Positions 23,669-36,665 of a stretch of DNA of 64,000 nucleotides are shown in pieces. Below the pieces are notes generated by a model. The model saw only the letters and a list, made by a program, of their open reading frames with translations, was not told where the DNA came from and searched no databases. Both the position numbers and the translations under genes were made by a program. The first letter of the stretch is position 1. Each line of letters starts with the position of its first letter. The DNA is from Erythrocercus mccallii (Eukaryota; Chordata; Aves; Passeriformes; Dicruridae): contig VZRG01000029.1 in the NCBI GenBank assembly GCA_013397435.1, positions 1,209,773 to 1,273,772 on the forward strand, read 5' to 3'.

Positions 23669-26219
23669 GCTGCTTCTATATGGAAGGCTTAAATCTGACT
23701 TCCACTTGAATTTGTTAGTGCTATCAGATTGATCCACAGCTTTCTGAAAACAGAGGGATGACTTGCTTCAGTTGACTTCAGACAAATCTTAGATTTTTAG
23801 CAGGTCATAGAGTGCAGGTTTGTCAGAGCAGAAAGCAAGGTTTCTGTGCCTCTGGAGCATTTCAGCTTTCCTATACGGATGACAAGAATAATTTTTTCCT
23901 TCCCGTTAAAAACCCTGATGGTGTTTTTTTGCAAGGTTACCAGAATAACCTCATAGAGCCTGTAGGCAGCACAGTAACACATATTAACATGAATCCATTT
24001 CATACTAGAGAACTATTTGGTAACATACTGTATTAAGAGACCACCTCTAAGAAAACTCAAATACGGTTTTGCAGGCAACCACATCTGTTAAATGGCCTAT
24101 TTCTGCTAGTGCTTCTGTAGCAGTCCCATACTGGTGGCAGAACTGGCTGGTAGCTCAAGCATTACATAGCTTTTGGAGCAACTTAGAGGTCAAGATGATT
24201 CAGAGGCATTGTGCTGTCACTGCTGGCATACTCACTCTTGCAAAGAGCTTCAATCAGATAGTGGTTAAGTGCTGAATGAAAACACTTGCCTAAACTGCAG
24301 TGATTGAAATTACTGAAAGTGTTCTTCATAACAAACTCTTCAGAGAATTTTTTTGATCCAGGAATTTTTATTGATCATTTGGCATGATCACATAAACATT
24401 GTTTTTTACAGGAGAATAAAAAGATTTGGAGAACTGAAGGAAGGAACCAAGCCCTACATACTGTAGAACATGTAGATAATGGAGCTGTTTTAAACCTGCT
24501 GATCTAGGGTGAATCTGTCTATTCTTACCATACTAGGGAAAGGGATCCTATTTGAGCTTTTGTTTGTTCTGTTTTGTTGGACTTTTTTTAACAAAAGAAT
24601 GATATTTACCTTTGGGTTTAACTCTGTGAATCTTACATGAAAAGATAAAAGCAAAAGCACTAGAGACTTAATCCTCACAGACTCCTGAAGATTTAAAATA
24701 TTTGTTTGTTCTCAGTAGATGCTCACAGTCATTTTAAATGCTGATGGCTCTCCATTTCCTTTGTATAAACTATAAGAAGCATGGCTGATCAAAAGTATGA
24801 GAGAGAGTTACCGTACAGTTTCATGTATTTACGCACAATTTATCCAGGTTTGGCTTGATTGGCATGAATGTATGACCATTTAACTGCAGGGAATTAACTC
24901 AGATCTATCACAGTTCACTAATTAATGGTCTTCTAAACTACATTAGCACAGTGACAGCTTGGGTCTTCCAGTGCCACACATTTTTTTCAATCCTCATTGC
25001 ATCCTCAGTATCTAGACTTCAAAATTATTTGTATTCTGTGGAGTGTCCACTAATGAAAAATTGATTGCGTTTTCTTAGTTTAGAAAGAAAGGCTGTGTGT
25101 ATAGAGGTTCAATTATAAACCTGCTCAAGTAATTTTGAACCCAGCTACCTATCTGAACTCAAGTTCTACCTTAATTAGTTCTGTATTACTTGAAAGAAAA
25201 CCTAAAAATATTCAGAGAAATACTTTTCTTATCTTTTAGAATTATCTACATAGCTATCTTCTTACTGAGGTAAATTGTTGTATTCATATCATGTATGAAA
25301 TGACACTTATCAACAGGTCCTTTGGCACATGGATTAAAAATGTGATGTGGAAACATTTTAAGAAGACCTCAGATTAATTTGTACTATTACAGAAATGGAG
25401 ATTGCTTTAATATGTAGATGCATGCCAGTACATATCTTGAGGGGGGAAAATGCTTCTTTGTGAATCTACTGATGAATTCCTTATGGTGTGATTGAACAAC
25501 AAATCATGTTAGATCATGGATTTCTGGTAGTGGAAGAACCTCAGTCCCTCTTCAGAACAACTGTTTCAGTTAACATATTAATTGAAGAAGAAAACTTCAA
25601 GTATTGAGGTTTTTGAGGCTAGATTCTACACTCAGTTTCTCTGAGAGCAAATGAAACACTCAGTATGTGATGCCAGGCAAGTTTTGGTGGGACCTGGTAT
25701 AGGCTTAGTATAAATTGCAGCATTCCGTGGAGTTTTAAATAAGCAGCAGCTCCTCTTGTACTGCCAACGTAGTCTTTTACAAGATGCCTCCCAGAACAGA
25801 CACTGTTTCAGCACTTTCCTCTTCTGCTCATGTCTCCTGGTGTACCTGGTGTGCACCCACATCCACACTGTGAAAAGGAACAGTGGGCATGAGTTCCTTC
25901 TGTTGGCTCCAGCCTTTTTCCCTAAGGTGGCAAGAGTGTGCAGTACAGCACACTTACTGTCTTCTAGTGTGCTTCATCCCTCTCTCCTCTGTTTTAGTGG
26001 GAAAGGTGTCCACAGAGTAGTTAGCTTTTGTTTTATTAATGACTGTGCTTATGTGGTAGCAATATGGACTGAGGTAGCAGCCTCAGTCTGAGGGACGCTA
26101 TTTGATTGTGGTTCTGAGTATTCTTGATGCATCTGGTAGGGACAGAAAGGCTCAAGTGTCACTTCCCAGTGATACATAGGCTGTGTCCATACTGGTAAGT
26201 AGAACAGGCTAGGGATGGT

Positions 26220-26480
26220 TCTCTTGTCCTAGGACTAAAAGGCTCAGCATGCCTCATCTCCATATGGCTACATTCTCGCTTCCCAAAAGAGAGTGGCCTC
26301 ATTCGGCCTGTCCCTTGGGAGCATTCCTTGGCCTGTGCTGTCCCCTGAACCATGCCCAGCCATTGTCTGGAAACGTTAGCTGTCAGGAGCCAGAACTGTG
26401 CCAGGGAGCAGGCTCACAATGGAACAGCAAGGGCAGGAGCATGCCAGCATGCCAGCACATGCTCTGGCCCTCTTTTTGTT
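26220..26480. other. GC-richer block of unknown nature
   Basis: A 260 bp patch is richer in C and G, with a short local duplication (ATGCCAGC twice, about 26,440-26,457). It has no CR1 landmarks and no recognisable peptide. An unclassified old repeat is possible. Confidence 0.2.
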
Positions 26481-27328
26481 CCTGATACAAACATAACTGT
26501 GTTAATACTGATATTGCCTAAGTTTAGCAATGTCTTTAAATCCTGTTTTCAGATTTTCTATCAGCCATATAATCAGGACTATACAATTCTATTAATTTTA
26601 CAAAACTTTATTTAATGGAATGTCAAGTAATATTACAGCAGGACAGAGTGCAAATAATGGAACGCAGCAGTTCTATTCTTTCGGCAGTACAAGACAGAGG
26701 TAATACCTGCAGAGGCTTTCTTTTTCTGAGCTGAAAAGGGTAGACGTGTTTCTCAAACTATTCTCAAACTGAACTAGTATATACATAAATTGAAATGGAT
26801 ATATGTGAAGTTCCAGTTGGGAAAAAAATAAATTCTAAACATATTGAAGCAAGGAAATTAATTGTAAGGGAAATGTCAGTAAATATTCAGATGTCCTCAC
26901 AGTTTCTTAAATAAATGCACATTTGTAAAATATCAGATTCCAAACACAACTTTAACTCTGTCCCTGTAGCCATTCCTAGTCTTAGTCTGCAGACCAGAGA
27001 ACCCCTACAGTCAGAAACTCTACATCAAATAAATTCCAAGTATGAGTTACAGCCATCACACAATATGGTTACGTTGGAATATTTTTGCTATTTAATAACA
27101 GACAAAGTAGATATTTTATTTTGGAATCAAAGTGCTGTTATGTGGATTTATGGTTTATAACACTGGCAGTGTTTCTGAATACTTTCTTTTCCAAAGTACA
27201 TAAATATAAAGTGGTAAAAGTTTTGGTTTTAGCTTATAAATGTAGTTAATAATCTGTTCAAACAATAAAAAATTCTATTTATTAATAGCCAAGAAATGTT
27301 TGGGAGAGTTGGTTTTTTCTTTTTACAG

Positions 27329-27424
27329 GAGAATCATTTAAATCAACTGGATGAAATGAATAGACATAATGGTTTGGGGGAGTTCATGGCACACCAGTTG
27401 ATCGTGTGGAACTTCAGTTATTAA
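27329..27424 (+). CDS. Weak candidate terminal exon
   Basis: The acceptor-like tract TTGGTTTTTTCTTTTTACAG ends at 27,328. It is followed by 31 open codons beginning ENHLNQLDEMNRHNGL and ending WNFSY, then TAA at 27,422. An ATTAAA occurs at about 27,429, too close to the stop to be a convincing polyadenylation signal. The composition is protein-like but the segment is short. No donor of good quality lies inside it. Confidence 0.15.
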   Translation, partial: ENHLNQLDEMNRHNGLGEFMAHQLIVWNFSY

Positions 27425-28275
27425 TCCATTAAAGTCATTACTGCCTCCAAGTCTTCTTTAAAGGTCACAGTCTCTTTTAAGGATTTCATTAATGAGGAAA
27501 AGAACTATCCCTGTTTGATCAGTCCAGTGTGTGCAGGGCTGAGCACTCACCGACTGGCGTGCTGAAGGATGTTCTGTGCCTAGAATTTGCAGTGCTGAAC
27601 AGTGGGTGGGCAGTAATGTGTGAGAGCTCTTGTGGCTGCTTGAGGATTTGTATTGATCCTCCTGTTCTGACATCCTGGGTTTTATCGTGGTTACAATATA
27701 GGCAAACACGTCAGGCAATTAAACAAGTGAAGACATGGTTCTGCTTGATTATTTGACTTCCTGCAACTAATAACGAGATTTTTGAAAGATTTAGTGCTAT
27801 GCCATTGAATATAAAAGAAGTTTGGAGGCCTGTGTGTGCAATGGAGCTAGGTGTGGTAGATTAAGTTTGTCCTGGCATCCTTACTGAAGCTTCCCTGTAG
27901 GCACTATCAGCTGTAATCAGCATTGTTGCCAGAAATAACATTGCAGTGTCAAAAACATGGGTGTTTTAAGGGTATAGTCAGGGGATTTGAAGTGTTTGCT
28001 TGTTTGTTTAAATTAATAAAGACTCACAGAATTTTTTTTCCTTTCCTGGGTTGTTGTTGAATCTTGTAATTTTATTTCTTTTTAATATTCTTTAGATAAA
28101 TTTCTGGTGTTCAAAGTACATTGAAAATATCTACTTACAGGCAGAGTAATGGCCTAAAATAAAATAAAGTCCTACAAGGGTTTGGAAGAGAGAAAGAATA
28201 CCTAATATGCCATTTAGCTATTGCATTAGTCATTGTTATGGTTACACTTTGGAAAATGTGTTACCTTTCAGTTGC

Positions 28276-28365
28276 TATTTTTTTTCTGTGGTTTTTGTTT
28301 TGTTGTGTTTTTTGTTTTGCTGTTTTTGTTTTGAGGAGGGGGAGGAGAGGAGGGGGATGGTTGGG
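28276..28365 (+). repeat. T/G-rich low-complexity tract ending in a G-rich run
   Basis: About 55 nt is T with G interruptions (GTTTTTGTTTTG type). It runs straight into a purine stretch with G5 at 28,338 and 28,352 and G3 at 28,363. C is almost absent on this strand. The G-rich part could fold into a two-tetrad quadruplex. Confidence 0.85.
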
Positions 28366-30161
28366 ATAATGAATAGAAATGATCAACAAAAGTTTTAAAT
28401 CATGCCCAGGCAGTGACCATCAGATACTACAATAATAATTCCTATCATCAGGGTGAGTCTTGATTCTCAGAAATATACAGGACAGACAAATTGAAATTTC
28501 TGGAGGAGTCCAGTTCATCATGTTATTTACTACCTCCTTCACTGTGGCTGTGAGAGTAAAGTAAGTTAGTCAGTGCATACTTGACCTCTGTGGCACTGAT
28601 TTCTCCTGCATTCAGAGGCTGACTCCTGGGCCCAGGTGCTGGACGCTCTTCAGTGAATGGTGACCCTGAGATCAGAATGGGATAATGTTACTGGGAAGGA
28701 CCATCAGCACAAATCTAAAATTAGTAACCCCTGTGATAAATATTTTTTAAAGGATTGTCTTATTGAAATCCTCAGTACAAACTTCACACAGTAGTTAAAC
28801 CTTCAACTGGAACTGAACTTAGAATAAGAATATATTTTCTATTACAATTATTATCCTAAATGAGATTGTATATATTTCCTTAAAGAAAAACACTTCTGAT
28901 TATTTCCAGAAAACAGACTTACAATGACCAATCCTACACAGGAGCCAATAGGTTTCCTGAAGAGTTATAATGATAGTATTAATAATCAGATTATTAGAAG
29001 TGAAGTAACTGTAAAGCTTGCAGTTTATGCTATTGTGCTGCTTACTTACTATGTTTCTGGTTTTGAATCAATTTCATTTCAGCAGTCAGTTTCAGTGGTT
29101 TTTAGACCACTCCTGCATGCAGGTTTCTGTACACATTACTCTGCCACGATGCCTGCCTTAGAAATATTGCTCATAATTCTTTGCATGTCTTTCCTTCAGA
29201 ACATGGAAATTAGCACTAAAGCCTTAGGTTTAGCTTTAGAAAAGGCTTTTTTTCAGTCTAAAGGAATCTTGTGGTGTCACTTTCAATCTCTCCTGTGAAA
29301 GTTGAATTTCTTTCTCTTGCTTCCTTTTATGTTCAGAAACTTGAATAATTTATTACTGCAAAGGAATGTGTACCAAATCCAGTAACCAACAGAGGATGTG
29401 GAAAGATTTATTGGGAGAAACATTAAGAGCATTCCTGGCCAGGTGTATTTTATTTCTTTCTATGAAATGGAAAAAAAAAAATACTATACACCTCCAGCCA
29501 ACTTCAGATATGGCTGGAAGCCCATTTGGAAGAGAGTGCCTGTAATTGTGAAGTGCTTCTTGAGATAAACCAAACAAAAAGTGATGAAGGGCACAAGGAG
29601 ATTTGGCATTGCTGAATAGCATGAACCGTGCTGCTCGATTTTGAAAGCAACTACAGTGTTTGCCATCTGAGTGGGTGTGCGCACGACTTCCGCTCTCCTT
29701 GTACTTTATCCAGCAGTTTATACCCATGGGAAATGAGGGAGTGAACGCCCTGCTGGACTAGAGCAGTGAATTCTGAGTTTGCCTTTGCACCCTTGGTCCA
29801 TGACAAAAGGTTCTGAAGGAGCAGGACCTCAGTAGACTTCTGCACTCCTTGCTTGACTCAGAAGCCGTCACTCAGTGAACAGCAAGGCACAAATCATGAA
29901 CATTTTTATTCTACCACAGTTTTTTAGAACTCTAATAAATAATTTCACTGCATATTGGAATAGATAACATGAATTTGTTATTGCAAATTGTAATTTACTT
30001 ATTTGATTATATTTAGGACAAAATTCTAGGCAAATAAAAAATAATTTTTTCAAGATTAAAAAACCCAGTTATACACTAGCTATTTCTAATTCCATCCAGT
30101 TACCTCTCTGGCATGTTTAATTTTATTTATGTAAGTTACAAACTTAATAAGAGCATTATCA

Positions 30162-30642
30162 TGGAATCATAGAATAGTTTGGTTTAGAAGGGTCCTTTAA
30201 AGGTTAGTTGTCTACTCCAACTCCCCTGCTGTAAGCAGGAACATCTTCAACTAGATCAGGTTGCTCATAGCCCTGTCCAACCTGACCTTGAATGTTTCAA
30301 GGGATGAGACATTCACCACCTCTCTGGGCAACCTGTCCTACTGTTCTACCTGCACATCATAAATACTTTCTTCTCTATATCTAGTTTGAATGACTCTGTT
30401 TTAGTTTAAACCGTACCCCTTGTCCTGTTGCTACAGATCATACTAAAAGGTCTGACTCCATCTTTCTTGTAGGCCCTCTTTACCTGCTGAAAGGCTGCAA
30501 TAAGGTCACCCCAGGGCCTTCCCTTCTCCAAGCAGAACAACCCCAACCCTTTTAACCCTTCTTCATAGGAGAGGTGCTCCAGCCCTCTCATCATTTTTGT
30601 GACTCTCCTCCAAACCTTTTTCCACACTGAGAACGTTCCAGA
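30162..30642 (-). mobile_element. CR1 LINE fragment, older subfamily
   Basis: The + strand begins CATGGAATCATAGAATAGTT, then ACTAGATCAGGTTGCTCATA, CACCTCTCTGGGCAACCTG and a run complementary to the RT end. The minus strand codes RGLEHLSYEEGLKGLGLF, LEKGR and GDLIAAFQQVKRAY, the CR1 ORF2 C-terminal region of a subfamily unlike the copy at 10.7 kb. The inner edge near 30,640 is approximate. Confidence 0.9.
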
Positions 30643-31894
30643 TACACCTTTTCCCTTTCAGTTTTTCCTTCAACTGCAACTTCTTAATCTCCAGCTCCCC
30701 TCAGTGCTAGCTGAAGAGGTCCCTTCAGCAGTTGCCTTATTTATTAAAAAGCAAATTTTGATATTTTGTTTTTGTATAAGTTGTGGAAACAGTTTTTTCT
30801 TTGTCCATTAGTACAAATTTCTTATGCGTTCTCTACAAATTCTTCCTTTGTGCAGCATCTTAGAAAGAGGTGAAAAGATGTAGAGTCAAACTGCTCTGTC
30901 CTCCTACACCAGGCAGGAAGCTCTGTCTGTATCACATTTTATATGGATGTGAGTCTCATGTTATAAGACCTATGATGAGTTTCTTTGATCTGTACAATAA
31001 TCTTTTCCATTGTATACTAATCCTTACCTATTGCTTCCATCATGGAATAAATGGAAAAAGTAGATATATAAAAGCTATTGTTTTATCCATCATGGCTATG
31101 GAGAACGGCTCATGATTTCTTTTTGTAGATTCTCCCTACTCCAAAGTTTTGTAGACCTTTCTTTTTCTCTGTTGCTTCACAGAAATTGTTCTCTCCTATT
31201 TCTTGCTCCAAGGATGTCTCCATTCCTAACACCTATTGCTATTTTCCCAGTGCACAAATGGAAATCTTACTGGTAGCAACAGGCCAACCTTTTGTAGTCC
31301 ATACAATTAAGAAAACTTGGTAATTAGACAAAAGAATTTTTCAAATGTGAGCTGAAGTGCTCAATTAGAAACACAGAATCAATGTCTCATTTTGTTGCTC
31401 TTTAATGTGTTGGTTTCTACACTTGCCTATCAAAACAAGACTATTTTTGAAGTTATTTGATACAGAAATCAGCCTAAACCATTGAAATCCCAGTGCTTAA
31501 ATGCCTTTGTGAATTCAAATAGTTGGTAAACTACAGATAGGATTCAGTAGGTGCTTAAAGTTGCAGGTTTTTAACGATGGTAGTCAATTAAATCCTGTAT
31601 TTTATTCCATATTTTCAAGCCCAAAAGTTTTACTGCCTTTCAGATTTAAAAATTCAGTTAGAAAACCAGTGACAGGATCAAGTTTTTTGGTGGTCTCTGA
31701 GTAGATAGAATTCTAGCAGTTTTGCATCAAGGAGATTGGAGAAAATGGTTATTTGAAATGATGCTTACTTAAAAGTTTTAGAGGTTCTTCTTCTAATAAA
31801 GAGCTTTGTTTCTTCAGCAATCATATGGTAATTTGGCATAATTGAAAATTTATTTTAAATATTTACTTTTTCCACTTTTGTAAATATGTTGGTT

Positions 31895-31933
31895 TTCGTA
31901 CTCCCTCTTTTTTTCCTTTTCTTTTTGTTCCAG
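31895..31933 (+). other. Strong 3' splice site with long polypyrimidine tract
   Basis: The run is dominated by T and C (CTCCC, seven T, CC, TTTT and so on) and ends TTGTTCCAG. No other AG lies inside the tract. It is one of the best acceptor-like sequences I can see on the + strand here and sets the start of the candidate exon at 31,934. Confidence 0.45.
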
Positions 31934-32038
31934 GACGCTTTGCTGCTTCAGGAGACAGTAAATTCTGCTGCTGCTCTTATCATGGCATTAATAAAGGACA
32001 GAAACCCGGAGCTGATTGGCCAGCTGTTGGTAGCATAA
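31934..32038 (+). CDS. Candidate 3'-terminal coding exon of an unidentified gene
   Basis: This is the strongest protein-coding signal in the window. About 30 nt of nearly pure pyrimidine (31,901-31,930) ends in a CAG acceptor at 31,931-31,933. The following frame runs 34 codons, starting DALLLQETVNSAAAL and ending GQLLVA, to a TAA at 32,036-32,038. Base use is coding-like: G is frequent at codon position 1 and nearly absent at position 2 (2 of 34), and favoured vertebrate codons (CTG, CAG, GAG, AAG, GAC) recur. The peptide looks like an amphipathic helix. A second frame (+2) is also open for about 37 codons, but it has many G at position 2 and is less likely. An ATTAAA lies at 32,147, giving a short 3'UTR. 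I do not recognise the family. Upstream exons are expected on the + strand in or beyond the left half. The split codon at the acceptor is unknown; phase 0 is assumed. Confidence 0.42.
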   Translation, partial: DALLLQETVNSAAALIMALIKDRNPELIGQLLVA

Positions 32039-32146
32039 GACCATAATTCATGTGTAGCTTTTGGAAATGTTAGTTTTTCATCATCTGCTCACCAAAGGTC
32101 TTAAGCCATTTTATTCTTTGTTGAAAACTCTGTATTTGTGCCATTT

Positions 32147-32152
32147 ATTAAA
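32147..32152 (+). other. Candidate polyadenylation signal (ATTAAA)
   Basis: ATTAAA, the commonest variant of AATAAA, lies 109 bp after the TAA of the candidate terminal exon and is followed by AT-rich sequence. On its own the hexamer is common in AT-rich DNA. Its value comes only from its place behind a strong acceptor and an open frame. Confidence 0.3.
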
Positions 32153-35100
32153 ATCCTTTAACAGCATATTTTTGATATTTAAAATACAAGTCTAATATTA
32201 TGTATAAAGTGTAAAAGGAAATACAAATAATTCTGAGATACGCTGGATATATACTGTGAGGAATGATACTGAAAAATGTTTTTAAGGTACTGATCATTTT
32301 AAAAGTTGCATGAGGGACACCAAAGCATTTGTGCAGAATTGTCTTTAACTGTGTGTGTTGTACTGTGGGACATGACTTAAGCTTTATTTCAGATAAACTA
32401 ATCCTAAAGCACAGCTCATCTACTTCATGTGAAATAATGTAAAGATTGCTGCTGTAATACCTATTAGTGAATGTAGAGTTCCTTACAGAGTGCAGCTTTC
32501 CGGACATCAAGAGAAATTCATACTGCAGGAAGTGTTGGAAAGGTCAGGTACCTGATCTCTGTAGAATGAAGATAACCTCAAATCAAAGAAAGTATATGCA
32601 TGGGTACAACAAAGTGCTAACCCCCAGTTTTCCAGATGCAGTATGCTCTGGCTGTAGCCTCCGTGGTGCTACACTTCTTCCAGTGCCCATGTGCCATCAT
32701 TCAGAGCTTCTGTAGCTCCACTGAAATAGGAAGAGTCTGTTCATTCACGTAGAAGAATACAATTCTCATCTCTTGCTGGTTAGCAGATGTATTTAGTAAA
32801 TAGCAGTAAGGAGAGCACGTGTTATAAATTCAGAGATAAGCTGCATTGATAGTCAAGTGTGGACCATTGGGACAGGAAGATGAAATGGTGAATGTTTATT
32901 ATGTGGAGTATCTCCAGGTATCACAACCACTAAGAGCAATACAAGCAGCACCCCTGAAAACATACATTTTTCCCTGTGCATCAGACTCAGGAATTTTATC
33001 TCTCCTGCAATTTGTGAAGGGGCTAGATTAGTGTCTTACTTACTTGATATGGCTGGAATAAGGTCTTCGAGAAGTATCCCCACCCAAAGTGTCCAGTGAG
33101 TCCCTGATTCCGTCTGTCACTGTCAGTTCAGCAAGTTTCCCTCTAAAAAGCATCCCTCCCCTTACTCCCACCATGTTCTGCTCCCTCTGGTGCTCAGACA
33201 AAATTTAGGCTAACAAGCTCCCTGCTTGGTCCCTTTCCTCTTTCCCTTCTCATGATATTTGTATCTCTGGTTTAAATCCCTTTTAGAAGATGATCTTGGT
33301 CCCAAACTTCTTTCATTGCACAATGAAATAAAGAGTTGTTAACTGACAGTTCTATATCCAAAGCAGACATTTTCTTGCACACAAGTCATGCAAAGATAAC
33401 TAACAAAATTCTTGTGCATCATCTGCTTTCTTCTTCGCTTCTTTATTCTCTCCACTTTGATTAATAATTTGTCCTTTTCAGACATTGTACAACATAAGCA
33501 TTCATATTAGCTCTGTGTATGGGTATACAATAGGCATATTTTATTCATACATATATTCACATCTGTTCATATGCAGAGCACACAAATAAATGAAGAACTA
33601 AAGAATTTATTACTGGTATTCATAATTTAACAGGACAGCTCTCACAAATAAGTTTTCTGAATGTGCTTTTACATTAATAAATTTGATGAAGGAATTTGTC
33701 CCACAGGCTTTTAAAAGACATGATGAAAGATGTCTCTTTGACTGTATTTTGTTATTCTTGTTTGCTTGAAGACTAAAATGCAATCTGTGATGTGTTTTCC
33801 CCAAATAATAAGGTGAATTTAGAAAATCCTTCATGTTTTCTATCCACTCTAATTTGTACATTGTGATACTACATTAACACTGGTTTGTGTGCAACATCAT
33901 TTGCTTAAACAGAGCTTTTATTTTTAGGGTTATTTTACTTACCTCATTCTCCTAAGAGAATTAATTAAAAATGATACCGCAATGAACTGCTGTAATAAAA
34001 AAAATATTATAGTTGGTTGTGGATTTATTTTGAAAAGAGAACAGACAATGCACAAGAAGAAGTAAGTTTTGGGTCATCCAATATACTTGGTACTAATCCT
34101 AAATGAAAGATAATAAGCTTTATTTATGTACTGTTAATCATTGGATTATGGCTTTTTAATCTTTAGCAATCTTTTAAACTAATCTACAAACACTGAAAAG
34201 TCCATTTTGCTGGAAGCAAATACACCAACAACAGAACTACTAAAACAGATCACAAAATACTAAAACTGCAGTAAAAGAAAAGAAACTAGACTGTGATTAA
34301 TGCTATTGTGTATGCAAATTGGTTTGGATTGGTTTAAATGATTTTTGGGTGATTGTTAGTACTTACAATGGGAATAAAGATATAAAATGAAATTAAGAAA
34401 CTGGCTGATTGTTTTTTGTCTGTGCATAGCTTCTCACAAATAGCAGTATACATGACAAACTTGGCAGTCTTTTGTACACACATGCTGTTTTCAATTTAAC
34501 TAGTGAATCAGTTGCCACCCATATTGTTTTGAACATTTGGAGAGATAACAGAAAGTAAATAGAAGCTCAGACTCTGCCAGCCTTGCTTACCTTACTCCTC
34601 AAGCACTCTAATTAGTATTCCTTGGGTAGTGTTCATCAGAAAAGAGAATGCAGAATGTAGCCCTAGACATGGTTTTCAAAACTGCAAAGTTGAGTGAATT
34701 AGATTTCTACACTGAAACTAACGTACTTCATGCAAAATCTGAAAACTGTATTACTTTTTCTTTAATCAGTTAGGTAGAAGATGTTCTATTTAGTCTTTTT
34801 TTCTTTAACTTTTCAGACAACCTAGCTTGGAAAAAAAATGGCTTGATGTTTCTCTGAAGAAGAAAGAAATAAAAAGCATAGAAGGTGGTGGCATTATAAC
34901 CAAAAAATCCCAACACCCCAAAACTATGCCAAAAAGCAAAGAGAAAGAGAGATGTTACCTACTGTAATCAGTGGCATAATAGCGCCAACTTTGGTTGAGC
35001 TCATCTTAAAAATTAATGTAGTCTGCAGAACAAAAATTTTCTGGATGCCATGGAGCCTTTGGTGTATTCAAATTTGTATTTCTATGTGACACCAAAGTCT

Positions 35101-36454
35101 CATCATTTCCACAATGCTCTTCTAGGTGCCATCCAAAGAAAAGCTTCCAAAGACATAAAGTTTCCAATTAATGCTTGGCAGTTTCTGAAGATCCAGCAAC
35201 TTTTCCTGTCTGTAGGTCATTCCACCAGAGAAGGATCATACTTTAGTTGCTCCATTCTCCCTGCCTCAGACACATACCACTTTTCATTGTTTTTTGTTTG
35301 GCTTTTGTTTCTGAAGAAGAGCAAATTTACTTTGAGACATGCAAAAGTTTTTTTTAATTTTGTATCTTCTTCCCCTTCATCCATAACTTTGATCTGAAAA
35401 ATTCTAGTTCATCTTATCAAGCATCCACCAATGTGCAGGCAATCCCTTCATTGGTGTTGAGGAAGGTTTGGGGGTTCAGGAATAGGCTTATGTTAACAGT
35501 GTTCCTGTAGGCCAGAATTTGGGACAAGATTATTCCTGCCCAACTCAATCAAGCAATTCTTTTGCACCTGGTTTTGAGTAATTTATAAAGGCACACAGTT
35601 CAATGACTAATTCCCTGCTCTGGGTGCCTACAGTGAGATACCAAAGGCCAAGTGTGAAAATTGGTTCAAATCTTTGTGCCCCAATGCCTGCTCTTTCAAC
35701 TTCAGATGTAATTTTTTATGACATCTGTCTCCCTCAGCCCATTTCCCAGCCCAGTTATGTACCAGAATTCAGTTTTTCTTGTGCTTCTGGCAAGCACTGA
35801 GGAAAAGAAGCAGTCACTGACACCACATTTTTTCCCAGTATAGGTTCATTTTGATTGACAGGGATGTAAAGCACTTGTTAAATATATATTTTCCTTCATT
35901 ATTTCTTCCAGGAATACTCAATTAGTTTAGAGATCTAAAAAACACAATTTCAACACCTGTGCTGAGGAAACAGTCCCAACTGTGAAAATACTTTTCATGA
36001 TAGAATAAAATCACTTCTCTTGCATACACAAACCTGGGGAGCAAAGTGGCATTTCTTAGTATATTTATTCCAAGGTTAATTTAAATATGCTTTCAATATC
36101 TAGATTTAAATTGATCTTGTCCTTCATTCTGCACCTATTCCCATCTCAGAAGCTAAAACTATAATTCAGTTAAAATGCCACAACACTGAATTATAACACA
36201 AAGATAAATGAGAGAACAAGAGACTTGGGCAAGAAAAAAGTGATGTGAATTTAAATAGCATAGAGAAGCAAGAAGGCAAGAGAGAATATACCAGAGCTGC
36301 ACCAGGTGGCAAAACCTTCAGGGGAGATCCCTTGAATGGCATGATAGGCTAAGGGCTGCAGGCAGGAATGCTTTCCAGGTTCAGTAGCACTTCAGATGGC
36401 AGCTCAATACGGCATTTTTCTCTTCAGCAGCCATTTTAGATAACTGTCTGTCTT
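32153..36454. other. Non-coding, downstream of the candidate terminal exon
   Basis: AT-rich unique sequence without CR1. The TAAT-rich segment near 34 kb is the only part with a visible character. Confidence 0.6.
33900..34170. other. TAAT-rich non-coding segment
   Basis: The segment holds AATTAATTAAAAATG, CTGTAATAAAA, TACTAATCC, GATAATAAGC, TGTTAATCATTGGATTATGG and ACTAATC within about 270 bp. The density of TAAT/ATTA and one CATTGGATTA is compatible with a homeodomain-type regulatory element. AT-rich DNA produces such words often, so this is only a suggestion. Confidence 0.15.
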
Positions 36455-36665
36455 GGGCAGTTGTTTGTTATTACTTCTGCATCTCTTTCATTACTCTGCC
36501 TCCTTCCTTTTGTTTTTGTGCCTCAGATTGGTCACTTCAAATTTCATATGTCCTTTTCATTTCAGCTGTTCCTGTTTTCTCCTGTGCTCTTTCCCCATCC
36601 TTTCCCCTACTTCTGTTGCTTATTCTTTTTCTCCATATTTGTCGTTCTTTTTCCATTCCTCCCAG
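36455..36665 (+). repeat. Long polypyrimidine-rich tract
   Basis: About 200 bp is dominated by C and T on the + strand (many CTCC, CTTTTC and CCTTTCC runs), with only short interruptions. It lies directly before the GC-rich exon-like block. It may be simple low-complexity DNA, able to form triplex structures, or a splice-related tract. Confidence 0.4.

Larger units (their letters stand above)
23669..30161. other. Non-coding, intronic or intergenic
   Basis: Unassigned sequence with a 74-codon open frame at 23,812-24,036, a GC-richer patch at 26.2-26.5 kb, a weak exon candidate at 27,329 and the T/G tract at 28.3 kb. No CR1 or named gene. Confidence 0.6.

Noticed and set aside
23812..24036. 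74-codon frame with protein-like composition (…SYTDDKNNFFLPVKNPDG…)
   Set aside because: The opposite strand is also open for 68 codons, splice sites are weak, and such lengths are expected many times by chance in 64 kb.
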